Part shown: one piece after another, positions 1 through 6,815 of the stretch
Layout: each line of letters begins with the position of its first letter
Numbering within the stretch: the first letter of the stretch is position 1
Source of the DNA: Candidatus Rifleibacteriota bacterium
GTDB lineage: Bacteria > Riflebacteria > Ozemobacteria > Ozemobacterales > Ozemobacteraceae
Direction of reading: 5' to 3'
Length of the DNA stretch: 12,093 nucleotides
NCBI GenBank assembly: GCA_017526725.1
Contig: JAFXRA010000111.1
Coordinates: 1 to 12,093, forward strand
Translations under genes and position numbers: made by a program
Notes under the pieces: generated by a model
The model's input: only the letters and a program-made list of their open reading frames with translations
The model's database searches: none
Told to the model about the DNA's origin: nothing

Positions 1-1
1 G

Positions 2-40
2 GAAGGAAAATTTGAAATAGTTCCGTTTAAACTGCCTTGA
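2..40 (+). CDS. 3' end of an upstream gene (partial)
   Basis: An open frame enters from the left edge and ends with TGA at 38-40. The last 12 residues read EGKFEIVPFKLP. The stop lies 21 nt before the GTG start of the next gene, with no terminator between, which fits an upstream member of the same operon. Too little is visible to name a product. By context it could be another pilus or secretion component, but that is a guess. A chance open frame of this length is also possible. Confidence 0.4.
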   Translation, partial: EGKFEIVPFKLP

Positions 41-50
41 TAACAGAAAT

Positions 51-55
51 AGGAG
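51..55 (+). promoter_or_regulatory. Ribosome binding site deciding a GTG start
   Basis: AGGAG lies 6 nt upstream of the GTG at 62. It supports GTG as the real start of the SH3b gene, since translation from there gives a clean signal peptide. Confidence 0.75.
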
Positions 56-61
56 AATAAC

Positions 62-460
62 GTGAAAAAGGCTTTTATCTTATTGTTTATGCTTTCTATT
101 GTTGGCTTAGCAATAGCTATTTATGCTGAGACTATACCAACAAAAGGCTATGTTAATCCAGATATAGGTCTTTACGTTAGAAAAGAACCTAATTCAAATT
201 CCGCTCAAATTGGAATATTAAGCAAAGGAGATACTGTTGTTATAGACTCGGTTACTTCAAGCGGATGGTATAAAATTTCAAGCCCTATGAAAGGGTATGT
301 CTACGGACAACATATTACCGTAACAGAGTCTACCGAATCTGAAGAAATAGACGAATCAAAACTTACTCCTGAAGAAGCTAATAAAATAGGCTGTGATTTT
401 GATAAAAGTTTAAAACATGTAAAAATACTTAAGGCTCCTAGTGCTAAGATTGGTAAATGA
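62..460 (+). CDS. Secreted SH3b-domain protein
   Basis: This 132-residue protein starts at GTG. Residues 1-22 form a signal peptide: MKK, a hydrophobic core, then a likely signal peptidase I cut after AIYA. Residues about 29-87 match a bacterial SH3 (SH3_3/SH3b) domain, with the typical GLYVRKEPNSNS start, a GILSKGD turn, the GWYKI strand and the GYVYGQHI end. The remaining tail (88-132) is acidic, then lysine-rich. Such domains usually bind peptidoglycan or mediate contacts in the envelope; no catalytic domain is attached. The stop overlaps the next start (ATGA at 457-460), so it is probably co-translated with the prepilin genes. It may be a wall or periplasmic anchor for that machine (inference). 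The domain call is solid, the role is not. Confidence 0.8.
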   Translation: MKKAFILLFMLSIVGLAIAIYAETIPTKGYVNPDIGLYVRKEPNSNSAQIGILSKGDTVVIDSVTSSGWYKISSPMKGYVYGQHITVTESTESEEIDESKLTPEEANKIGCDFDKSLKHVKILKAPSAKIGK

Positions 461-2742
461 AGAAGGTTTTCTGTTTCTGCCAAAAAAAAGGCAGTGTAAT
501 ATTAGTAGTGGTATGCATACTTGTAGCTTTAATGATACTGCTGGCTTCGTTCTTTAAATCGACAACCAGTAGAGTGCATACCACAAAAAAATTAGGTGAT
601 ACCATGCTTGCCAGAGAGTTGGCTAACTCTCTGGCTATTCTGTCTAATCACTATTTAAGAAAAGTTGAATTAAATAAAAAAGACAGTGAATTATATAAAT
701 TGCTTAGTAGACCTATTGATAAATTTGATAGCGGTGAAGGAATTATAAAAGAAGCTGATTTAAAAGATTATTTCGGTGAAATATATACAACGCTTCTTGA
801 TAAATCAGGTTTAAACAAAATAGAATTAAAAGAACTAAAATGGGTAATTTATAAGGGCGATTTTAAGTCTCTTATGGTTGATGGAAAAGACAGTCCTTAC
901 CCTAGAGAAAAAAAAGGTTTGGTTCGCATTTATACAAAGTTTTCTTATTTATTGCCTGGAACCAAATCCCCAATATCTGAAGATTATCTTTTTTATTCAG
1001 AGATAATAATAGCTGCGAATCTTTTACCGGTTTTATCTAAATTTTCCTTTTATGTTGAAAATGCTTTTAACAATCAGACTATTTATGAAGAGGATGATTT
1101 AAATACTTACTTTAATGTTGTTGACACAACAGAAGGTGGAGAGTTAAATCCCGGTAGTCCTCGCCCCTGGGTTATAAATAATGGCAATAATGCCGCATTT
1201 GAAGATTATAAGGATTATGTTGCCGACAAAAGAGGGCTTATTTATTTAGGCGGAGCCACCCATAAGAGTCCAATCATTTTAGGTATAGCAAGAGGTTTTA
1301 CCAATGTTACTCAGGGTGATTACGGAGAAGATTTTCATTTTTTTAAAAATGGTGCAAGTGGTTATTGGAAAACATTGGAAGAGTGGGGAAAAACTAACGA
1401 ATCAAATGAAAACGGTGTTACTGCTATACTTCAAGCCGAAATAGGTCTTTGTAACGATAAAACAGAAAATTATAATAAATGGCAGGAAAATTTCGGTGTT
1501 GGTTATGATAAAATCACAAGATACAACTCTATTTTCAGACTTTATGGTACAGATAAAGATATCTCTCCCACTTTAGTTTACGGATATGTAAATTCTATGT
1601 GCGGTTCTGTAAGAGCATTCAAAAAGGGCTTTATTGACTCTTCCGGCAAAACAACCTGGAAAATCAATAAACTGGTATTTTTGGATAAGGATGAAGATTA
1701 TTTTAATGCCATTGGTATAGGTTATGGAGAAGGTGAAGAGAAAGATTTTGAAGGTATGGGAGCTTATCTTGAAAAGAAAGATTCTTTGATGGCTTTCTAT
1801 ATGTCTTATTCTATGAAATTTGGGGAATCAAAAGCAGATGAATTGGGGCGTGAGGTATATCTCAATGAATATGCCACAAAAGTCACCAATAGCAGATATA
1901 ATAAAGATTTTACCTATTATATAGCGAAAGAAAAAGGAAAAGCACCTGCTGACCAGCAGTATCCGTTAGAATTCTGTAAAGATTTAATAAAAGGTGATTT
2001 AGAAAAGCTTTGTAAAAACCAAGAAGACGATAAAGTATTTTTGTCTGTTCCAAATGCAGAAAGAACAGCAGAATTCAGAAATATTTATTCCGAATCTGTT
2101 ACCTTAGAAAAGTTAGAAAATTTTCTTGATTCCGAAAAAATCGGTTTGACTGATTCGGCAAACAGTTCAAGAATAGGTTATAGCTGCATTTTTGATGAAT
2201 CCAGCAATAATGATATAGAAGAGTATTTTAAAGTCAAAGGTTTTCTGAAGAATAAGGATTTAGACCTTAATTCATGGGTTTATATAGATAATAAAAATGG
2301 TAAAGAAGTAAAACTTAATACTTTAAATATTATTAATCATGGTGGAATTATCCTATCTGAAGGTGATATTGTTATTAGTGGTAATATAAAAAGCAGTAAT
2401 AATGCTCATTTTACTTTAATTGCTCTAAAAGGCAATATAATAGTTGAAAGAAGTGTTGAAACAATAGACGCATCTTTGATAGTCGGCGGTGGGCAGTTAA
2501 AGCTTGAAGGGGACGAAAAAGACCATAAATTAATGATAAAAGGCAATATTGCAATGAAAAATATTGCCAGCAATAATAACAAAGTTGATTATTCAAAGAT
2601 GAAAAGAGGTTTGTTTTTGAAATATAATACAGACCTTTCGGCAATTCCTTGTTTTCCCAATAAATATATTGTTGAAGAATCAAAATCAGAATTGCCTTTA
2701 TTGATGTATGATCTAAAAGAAAATACGAAGATGTTAGACTAA
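457..2742 (+). CDS. Large PilX/GspK-like minor prepilin with a beta-rich C-terminus
   Basis: This 761-residue protein begins with a class III (prepilin) signal: a short basic leader ending in KKG (G12), then a hydrophobic helix SVILVVVCILVALMILLASF. The residue at mature position +5 is Val17, not Glu. GspK and PilX_N-type proteins also lack Glu5. The helix continues into a polar stretch (TTKKLGDTMLARELANSLA) as in pilins. The middle (about 60-610) has no domain I recognise. Residues about 619-705 show short alternating hydrophobic strands with regular Gly/Asn turns (GGIILSEGDIVISGNI, later LIALKGNIIVE and LMIKGNIAM). This suggests a small beta-solenoid like those of bactofilins or some PilX-type proteins. 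It is about twice the usual length of GspK. ATGA overlap with the upstream gene and TAATG overlap with the downstream gene indicate coupling; no clear ribosome site is seen. It likely sits at a pilus or pseudopilus tip. Confidence 0.7.
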   Translation: MKKVFCFCQKKGSVILVVVCILVALMILLASFFKSTTSRVHTTKKLGDTMLARELANSLAILSNHYLRKVELNKKDSELYKLLSRPIDKFDSGEGIIKEADLKDYFGEIYTTLLDKSGLNKIELKELKWVIYKGDFKSLMVDGKDSPYPREKKGLVRIYTKFSYLLPGTKSPISEDYLFYSEIIIAANLLPVLSKFSFYVENAFNNQTIYEEDDLNTYFNVVDTTEGGELNPGSPRPWVINNGNNAAFEDYKDYVADKRGLIYLGGATHKSPIILGIARGFTNVTQGDYGEDFHFFKNGASGYWKTLEEWGKTNESNENGVTAILQAEIGLCNDKTENYNKWQENFGVGYDKITRYNSIFRLYGTDKDISPTLVYGYVNSMCGSVRAFKKGFIDSSGKTTWKINKLVFLDKDEDYFNAIGIGYGEGEEKDFEGMGAYLEKKDSLMAFYMSYSMKFGESKADELGREVYLNEYATKVTNSRYNKDFTYYIAKEKGKAPADQQYPLEFCKDLIKGDLEKLCKNQEDDKVFLSVPNAERTAEFRNIYSESVTLEKLENFLDSEKIGLTDSANSSRIGYSCIFDESSNNDIEEYFKVKGFLKNKDLDLNSWVYIDNKNGKEVKLNTLNIINHGGIILSEGDIVISGNIKSSNNAHFTLIALKGNIIVERSVETIDASLIVGGGQLKLEGDEKDHKLMIKGNIAMKNIASNNNKVDYSKMKRGLFLKYNTDLSAIPCFPNKYIVEESKSELPLLMYDLKENTKMLD
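610..635 (+). other. Perfect 11-bp stem-loop inside the large prepilin gene
   Basis: GCCAGAGAGTT (610-620) is exactly complementary to AACTCTCTGGC (625-635), with a 4-nt GGCT loop. It lies about 150 nt into the coding region, at the end of the pilin-like helix (residues 52-60, encoding Arg-Glu-Leu-Ala and following). No T-run follows, so it is not a standard intrinsic terminator. It may be an RNA structure affecting message stability or elongation, or a coincidence of codon choice. Confidence 0.6.
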
Positions 2743-3182
2743 TGATTAGAAAAAGAAAAAAAATAAAAGGTTTTTCTATAATTGAAATATGCATCGTAGG
2801 TGTTATTTTAACTGTTTTTCTTGTACCTGTTTTTACCTTGATGTCCAGAGGAAGTTCCAGAACTATACATAACAAAAATGAAATCTTAGCTCAACAATAT
2901 GCGTCAAACATTATTGCATACTGTAATGTTTTGCCTTTCGACAGCGAAAAATTAGCTGAAGTAGATGAAAAAGATATCTGTGAGCTAAATATTGAATTAA
3001 AAGATGATGTAATTAATATTGATAAAACAGAAGATATTTTTAAAAGATTTGTTAGTATAAAAGATTTCCCGAGAACAGATCAAAGACCGTATAACTACAA
3101 AATTGTTACTGTTAGAGTAGAATGGCAACAGACAGGCGAAAAAAAGAGAGAATTTATTATGTCGGGATTGGTGCCAGAATAA
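2742..3182 (+). CDS. PilV/GspI-like minor prepilin
   Basis: This 146-residue protein has a textbook prepilin N-terminus: the basic leader MIRKRKKIKG, cut after G10, then FSIIEICIVGVILTVFLVPV with Phe at +1 and Glu15 at +5. The short globular part that follows (polar helix, then strands around YNYKIVTVRVEW and EFIMSGLV) fits a small minor pilin such as PilV or GspI. Its position between a PilX/GspK-like and a PilW/GspJ-like gene supports this. It starts in TAATG (2740-2744), overlapping the upstream stop by one base. It has no ribosome site of its own that I can see, so it probably depends on termination-reinitiation. It would be processed by a prepilin peptidase in the inner membrane and join the tip or priming complex. 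The exact subfamily (pilus or secretion) is uncertain. Confidence 0.8.
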   Translation: MIRKRKKIKGFSIIEICIVGVILTVFLVPVFTLMSRGSSRTIHNKNEILAQQYASNIIAYCNVLPFDSEKLAEVDEKDICELNIELKDDVINIDKTEDIFKRFVSIKDFPRTDQRPYNYKIVTVRVEWQQTGEKKREFIMSGLVPE

Positions 3183-3745
3183 TGAGTTTTAAAAGAAAAG
3201 CTGTAACATTAATAGAAGTAATAGTTGTAGTTGTCCTTTCTTCACTAATTATAATTGCTCTTATGAATCTTTTCAGTTCAGGAATGAAAGGCTCTGCAAA
3301 AGGCTTGGCTCATCAGATAAATATGGAATCTGCTTCAATAATAATGTCTCAGATAGAATATGATTTGTTAAGGGCTACTTCTATTTCAAAGCCGGATGCT
3401 AATGTTAACGAAGATTTTGATACTGCCATTTGGAATTTTTATTATGCTGCATCAGGCAGTGGTAAACCTTCTACTGTAACTTATACGAAAATGCTGAATG
3501 ATTCAGGGGTTTGCAGAGAAGTAAAAATGGATGGAGGAAAGGTTCAGAAAACAGTTTTTGCTAAATTGCAAAAAGTGGACTTGAAATTTAAACATTTTAG
3601 ATTTAATACGGGTTCCGAAAAATACCCTGTATATAAGCATTCTATGCTAGTTGAAGTTACTGTATCTTCTAAAGACAGTGTTAGAGGCGGAACTAATGAG
3701 CCTTTTACTCTTAGAAAACTTATTGTGATTAGAAATACAGACTAA
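3182..3745 (+). CDS. PilW/GspJ-like minor prepilin
   Basis: I place the start at ATG 3182, within TAATG overlapping the previous stop. The same frame is open back to an ATG at 3122, but that start would put 20 extra hydrophilic residues before the pilin leader. The 187-residue product begins MSFKRKA then VTLIEVIVVVVLSSLIIIAL. Prepilin peptidase would cut after Ala7, with Val at +1 and Glu12 at +5. Ala instead of Gly at -1 is less common but tolerated in known prepilins. The rest (about 35-187) holds a long amphipathic helix (HQINMESASIIMSQIEYDLLRATS) and a beta-rich region, like GspJ/PilW. It is the last of the three coupled prepilin genes. No terminator is obvious after it, so the downstream gene at 3818 may be co-transcribed. 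Confidence 0.8.
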   Translation: MSFKRKAVTLIEVIVVVVLSSLIIIALMNLFSSGMKGSAKGLAHQINMESASIIMSQIEYDLLRATSISKPDANVNEDFDTAIWNFYYAASGSGKPSTVTYTKMLNDSGVCREVKMDGGKVQKTVFAKLQKVDLKFKHFRFNTGSEKYPVYKHSMLVEVTVSSKDSVRGGTNEPFTLRKLIVIRNTD

Positions 3746-3817
3746 TATTTATATCTTAAACTTAATTTACATTAAAATATTTGCAGTCCTAATAAGCCGG
3801 TAGTAAAATCCGGAATC

Positions 3818-4390
3818 ATGTTAAACTTATATCAGAAGATTCAAAAGATTGAAACAATACAGGCTGAGGCCGACAAAGCAACCAAAGCTTTTAAAAATCA
3901 CTATCATATTGATTGCATTGAACACTGTGCTGAATGCTGCAAATATAACGATATTAATGCTACTCCCCTTGAGTTTCTGCCTTTGGCTTGGCATTTTTAT
4001 AAAAGCGGGCAATTAGAAGAGGTTTTTGAAAATGTTTCTAGTCATAAAGAGCCTCAGTGTATTTTTTCTGTTTTTGAAAATGGGAAATGGGGCTGCAAGG
4101 TTTACCCTACAAGAGGGTTAATCTGCCGCTTATTTGGTTTTGCATCAGTTGAAGATAAACATGGAAAACCATGTTTTGCTGCCTGTCACAGTTTAAAACA
4201 AAAATGCCCGGAAGCAATTGGGCAGATTTGCGAAAAGATTAATACTGGCGGTAAGACACCGATAATATCTGATTTTTATAGAAAACTATCAATGCTTGAT
4301 TTGAATCTTGGTGATGAGCTTGTGCCTATAAATCAGGCAATAAAAGAAGCCTGCGAAATTATTTATATGCACACGGCTTATAGAAGTTAG
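3818..4390 (+). CDS. YkgJ-family cysteine-cluster protein
   Basis: This 190-residue protein carries the YkgJ (CxxCxxCC) pattern: Cys33, Cys37, Cys40 and Cys41 (DCIEHCAECC), then Cys81, and Cys93 and Cys103 in CKVYPTRGLICRLFGF, with the usual Tyr-Pro-x-Arg-x2-x-Cys-Arg feature. Extra cysteines follow at 119, 123 and 130. The family is thought to bind zinc or iron; its biochemical role is not established. A helical N-terminus (1-28) precedes the cluster and there is no signal peptide, so it is probably cytoplasmic. The ATG at 3818 is the best start but has only a weak ribosome site. It lies 72 nt after the prepilin operon with no clear promoter or terminator between. It ends 22 nt before a strong terminator. 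A functional link to the pilins is not evident. Confidence 0.82.
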   Translation: MLNLYQKIQKIETIQAEADKATKAFKNHYHIDCIEHCAECCKYNDINATPLEFLPLAWHFYKSGQLEEVFENVSSHKEPQCIFSVFENGKWGCKVYPTRGLICRLFGFASVEDKHGKPCFAACHSLKQKCPEAIGQICEKINTGGKTPIISDFYRKLSMLDLNLGDELVPINQAIKEACEIIYMHTAYRS

Positions 4391-4412
4391 GAATTTGGAG
4401 TGAGGATAAACA

Positions 4413-4439
4413 AAAAAGCCTGATTATATCAGGCTTTTT
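4413..4439. terminator. Bidirectional intrinsic terminator
   Basis: AAAAAGCCTGA (4413-4423) pairs perfectly with TCAGGCTTTTT (4429-4439) around a TTATA loop. The stem has a GC core and gives a U-run on both strands (five T on plus, six on minus). It lies between two convergent stops (4390 plus, 4466 minus), so it should end transcription of both genes. Confidence 0.92.
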
Positions 4440-4465
4440 GTGTAAACAATAACTACAATAAAAAC

Positions 4466-5893
4466 TTACTTAGTTATAGCTGATTTCAAACCATTGCGGA
4501 GATTTTCAAATTCTGCTTTAGATTTTGCAGGAACAGCACGTTCATTGTCGGCAATATAATTAAGCTGAACAAGAACTCTGCGGTAAATTTTGTTTTTGGG
4601 GTCTTTCTTAGCTTCTTTTACTAACTTAGAGAGAGAATCTAAATCACCCTTCTTAACATCATCAGATATTTTGTTAATAGTTGCAAATCCGCCTTGAGCT
4701 TCAATCATGTCATCCCAAAGGGTATCTTTTGCAAAAGCAAGATCTTGGTAGAGCCATGGGCAATAGTATGAAGTTGGGAAGAAAATAGCAATACCCTTAG
4801 ATTCCTGAGCTAGATCAGATGTAAATCTGTTAGCAATAATAAGTTGCTTGCCAGCGGCCTGAAGCTTTTTAATAGCGGTTTTTAAAGATTCATCTACATG
4901 CTGTTTCTTTAAATTTTCTAGGCTGTCTAGACCTGTTGGTTCAGTCATTAATTCTACAAAGTGCAGTATATCCATATTTTCAGGATAAGCATATTTCTGA
5001 GTGTAGACATTCATCTGTCTGAAGAATCTAGAGTAGTCTTTTGCCATGCCTACTTTTGCAAAACCGTTGATTGCATCGATAAACTGAGGCAGTTTGCTCA
5101 TTTCAAGAGCAGACTGGGTTGATTTGGCTTTTCCCTGGCTACCGCCGTTATAAGAATCGCCGAAAGCATTAACCCAGTTAATTGCGAATTCTTTTGGACC
5201 CATGCCTTTTTTCAAGGTCTTAAGAATATCATCATAAGGAGCGCCTTTGCCTGGTTCTGTTTCTTCTGAACCTACCATGAAATCAACGTGGTCTTTTGCT
5301 GCATATGCAACTTCAACCATTTGCATCAAGCAGGCGTCAAAGCAGAGCATATCTATTTTCTTGCCGAGAATTTTATTGGCTTCAGTTAAAGCTACTGTTA
5401 AATCGTTTGTTGAAATATGATTGTGGGTTGAATCATCGTATGAAATGCCTCTAAGAACTGAACCGGCTTCGTTTTTGTCTTTCCAGCCAGAACCATGATT
5501 CCAGAAAGAGAAACAATAGTGTTTAGCAGGGTAGTTTTCTTTTACGAATTTAACAAATTTAACAAACTCTTTATAGTCACCCATATCGAGTTCGCCCATA
5601 TCTTTAATCTTTTTAATATTGTCTTTTTCAATATAATTTATTTGAGCTGGTCCATTTTCACGGTCTATTAAAGAAACTATATTTAAATAATCACTGGAAC
5701 CAACTTTGCTCATTTCTTCCTGATCTGCAACACCAAATCTGTCAAGATTGTTGTCTGCATTGAGGAATACTGCCAAAGTCCATTCTTTTTCAGCATTCTT
5801 TTTTACGTTTTTCTTAGCATTGGTTGCTGCATAAGAAGAGGAGCATAAACCGACTATCAAAGCTGCTACAGCCAATATAGATGTCTTTTTCAT
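4466..5893 (-). CDS. Secreted clostripain-family (C11) cysteine protease
   Basis: This 475-residue protein has a signal peptide (MKKTSILAVAALIVGLC... cut near SYAA, residues 22-23). Its catalytic domain has the C11 signatures: the first strand WTLAVFLNADNNLD (38-51), His133 in FWNHGSGW and Cys188 in LCFDACLMQMVEVAYA. These are followed by GSEETEPGKGAPYD (208-221), which shapes the specificity pocket. Clostripain-family enzymes are Arg/Lys-directed endopeptidases, often self-processed. The C-terminal part (about 300-475) is helical and includes IAIFFPTSYY, typical of the family. A tandem FVKFVK at about 110-117 is encoded by a 9-bp duplication. AAGGAG sits 5 nt before the ATG (5899-5904 on the opposite strand). 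It is transcribed alone from a near-consensus promoter and likely acts outside the inner membrane. The substrate is unknown. Confidence 0.92.
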   Translation of the reverse strand: MKKTSILAVAALIVGLCSSSYAATNAKKNVKKNAEKEWTLAVFLNADNNLDRFGVADQEEMSKVGSSDYLNIVSLIDRENGPAQINYIEKDNIKKIKDMGELDMGDYKEFVKFVKFVKENYPAKHYCFSFWNHGSGWKDKNEAGSVLRGISYDDSTHNHISTNDLTVALTEANKILGKKIDMLCFDACLMQMVEVAYAAKDHVDFMVGSEETEPGKGAPYDDILKTLKKGMGPKEFAINWVNAFGDSYNGGSQGKAKSTQSALEMSKLPQFIDAINGFAKVGMAKDYSRFFRQMNVYTQKYAYPENMDILHFVELMTEPTGLDSLENLKKQHVDESLKTAIKKLQAAGKQLIIANRFTSDLAQESKGIAIFFPTSYYCPWLYQDLAFAKDTLWDDMIEAQGGFATINKISDDVKKGDLDSLSKLVKEAKKDPKNKIYRRVLVQLNYIADNERAVPAKSKAEFENLRNGLKSAITK

Positions 5894-5939
5894 TTGGTCT
5901 CCTTATATGTTTATAAGATTATCAAGACATGATTCTTTA

Positions 5940-5968
5940 ATTGTACATAAATATCACCACACTGTCAA
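5940..5968 (-). promoter_or_regulatory. Promoter of the C11 protease gene
   Basis: On the minus strand a perfect -35 TTGACA (5963-5968) is followed after exactly 17 bp by TACAAT (5940-5945), one mismatch from consensus. The predicted start near 5933 gives a leader of about 40 nt containing the AAGGAG site. This is a strong sigma-70-type promoter and suggests high basal expression. Confidence 0.85.
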
Positions 5969-5971
5969 TGT

Positions 5972-5984
5972 TGGCTTTCAGCCA
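5972..5984. repeat. Small inverted repeat next to the protease -35 box
   Basis: TGGCT (5972-5976) and AGCCA (5980-5984) form a 5-bp inverted repeat with a 3-nt spacer. It ends 3 bp upstream of the protease gene's -35 box. It could be an operator half-pair or part of the adjoining repeat element; it is too short to decide. Confidence 0.35.
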
Positions 5985-6176
5985 GCGTTTTTGTTGATTG
6001 GCGGACGGTTGCTTGCTCGACCTTATTCAAGTGAGACGCTACGCTGTGGGACACTTTGTTGTGGGACAGCAACTGACGTTGCTTGTGGAAAGAGTTGGAA
6101 GGGTGAGAAGTATGTACCCAATGTAAAGGACATTTTAATGTTAAGAACGAGGGGATTTTTGAGAACTTTGCCAAGC

Positions 6177-6206
6177 ACTACAAAGTTAAGTCCGAAGATT
6201 TGTAGT
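6177..6206. repeat. 8-bp inverted repeat with a 14-nt loop
   Basis: ACTACAAA (6177-6184) and TTTGTAGT (6199-6206) are exact reverse complements. No T-run follows on either strand, so a terminator is unlikely. It sits within the repeat-rich intergenic region. Confidence 0.5.
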
Positions 6207-6289
6207 AAACCTAAAACAATCCTCTTTTCTCTCTTACTCTTATCTCTGCTCTCTATTTTGAGGGCTCGCGTCTACTGTCCTCTCTATCG

Positions 6290-6366
6290 CTCTTAACTCT
6301 TAACTCTTAACTCTCAATTCTCAGTTTTCAGTTCTCAGTTCTCAGTTTTCTGTTCTCTGTTCTCAA
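6290..6366. repeat. Heptanucleotide tandem array, 11 units
   Basis: Eleven contiguous 7-bp units follow the pattern YTYTYWR on the plus strand. The array starts with three CTCTTAA, passes through CTCTCAA, and drifts to TTCTCAG/TTTTCAG types, then TTCTCTG and TTCTCAA. Units change stepwise along the array, as expected from duplication followed by drift. It ends 9 bp before the -35 box of the 6435 operon. It resembles the short tandemly repeated (STRR) heptamers known from some cyanobacterial genomes in style, though not in sequence. Confidence 0.85.
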
Positions 6367-6374
6367 CTTCCTCA

Positions 6375-6403
6375 TTGCTAATTAATAATTATTAGGGTAT
6401 AAT
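6375..6403 (+). promoter_or_regulatory. Promoter of the zinc-ribbon/FHA-GGDEF/DUF2325 operon
   Basis: TTGCTA (6375-6380, four of six matches to the -35 consensus) lies exactly 17 bp before a perfect TATAAT (6398-6403). The predicted start near 6410 gives a leader of about 25 nt that contains the AGGTGA ribosome site (6423-6428), 6 nt before the ATG at 6435. Confidence 0.8.
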
Positions 6404-6434
6404 CCTCATTAGTAGCAAAGGCAGGTGACAATAA

Positions 6435-6815
6435 ATGCAGGACCCTTATGATATTTGGGAAGAAAAATTCATAGCAATATGTGAAGAAAAGCTTGAAGAA
6501 GAGCCAATATACTCTTATGAGCATTTGTACAAAAAGCATAAAGACCCGCAAAAAGCCTTTGAAGCCTACTTAGAAGAAAACCCCGATTATTCAGAAAAAT
6601 ACGAAGAAATGATTAGTGGGGCTGCCAAAAAGCCGGCAGTTAGCGAAAGTGAAAGCTTGGCTTTTCTTGAATTAGCCAAAAAATTGGAAGAAAAGCGAAA
6701 ACTACAAGCCGCAGAAAAGAAAATTGCCAGCCATGTTAGCAAATATTGCCCTGAATGCGGTCGTGTTTTAGGGGCAAAAAAAGTTTGTAAATGCGGTTAC
6801 AGGGTTAAGAAATGA
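6435..6815 (+). CDS. Small helical protein with C-terminal zinc ribbon
   Basis: I do not recognise this 126-residue protein as a named family. Residues 1-60 are acidic and helical, rich in Glu, Lys and Tyr (EEKLEEEPIYSYEHLYKKH). Residues about 72-103 are a charged helix that could form a coiled coil. The C-terminus (108-123) is a compact zinc ribbon: CPECG, then CKCG after a short GAKKV turn. There is no signal peptide, so it is cytoplasmic. It is the first gene of the operon, with its own promoter and ribosome site, and its stop overlaps the FHA-GGDEF start (ATGA at 6812-6815). Tight coupling suggests a stoichiometric partner or adaptor of that signalling protein (inference). Confidence 0.8.
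   Translation: MQDPYDIWEEKFIAICEEKLEEEPIYSYEHLYKKHKDPQKAFEAYLEENPDYSEKYEEMISGAAKKPAVSESESLAFLELAKKLEEKRKLQAAEKKIASHVSKYCPECGRVLGAKKVCKCGYRVKK

Larger units (their letters stand above)
5969..6374. other. Gene-free repeat-rich intergenic region
   Basis: About 400 bp between two divergent promoters holds no gene I can support. The first half (to about 6110) looks richer in G and C than its surroundings. It has short direct repeats: GTGGGACA at 6046-6053 and 6061-6068, ACGCT twice at 6036-6045, and GTTGCTTG at 6008-6015 and 6078-6085. It also has an AGCAAC/GTTGCT hairpin at 6068-6083. From about 6221 to 6373 the plus strand is mostly pyrimidine and grades into a 7-bp array. The open frame crossing it (5907-6296) has no ribosome site, runs through the repeats and overlaps the protease promoter. 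The region looks like a decayed or dispersed intergenic repeat element. Confidence 0.6.

Noticed and set aside
2411..2875. Open frame of 154 codons on the minus strand
   Set aside because: Antisense to two well-supported prepilin genes and its translation looks like random low-complexity sequence.
3122..3181. Earlier start (ATG 3122) for the PilW/GspJ-like gene
   Set aside because: It would add 20 polar residues before the prepilin leader and overlap the previous gene by 61 bases; TAATG at 3182 gives a proper class III signal.
3797..3813. CCGG repeated around a 9-nt gap before the YkgJ gene
   Set aside because: Only 4 bp, itself palindromic and without a T-run; too weak for a terminator or operator call.
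4157..4176. 8-bp hairpin AAACATGG / CCATGTTT
   Set aside because: Internal to the YkgJ coding region, AT-rich and short; likely chance.
5825..5893. Lipoprotein signal in the C11 protease (VGLC)
   Set aside because: The residue before Cys is Leu, not Gly, Ala or Ser, so a signal peptidase I site after SYA or SYAA fits better.
5965..6174. Open frame of 69 codons on the minus strand
   Set aside because: Lies in the repeat region with no ribosome site and no recognisable product.
5907..6296. Open frame of 129 codons on the plus strand
   Set aside because: No ribosome site, overlaps the protease promoter, runs through repeats and pyrimidine tract, and the product has no domain pattern.
6290..6366. 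CRISPR array
   Set aside because: Units are 7 bp with no spacers.
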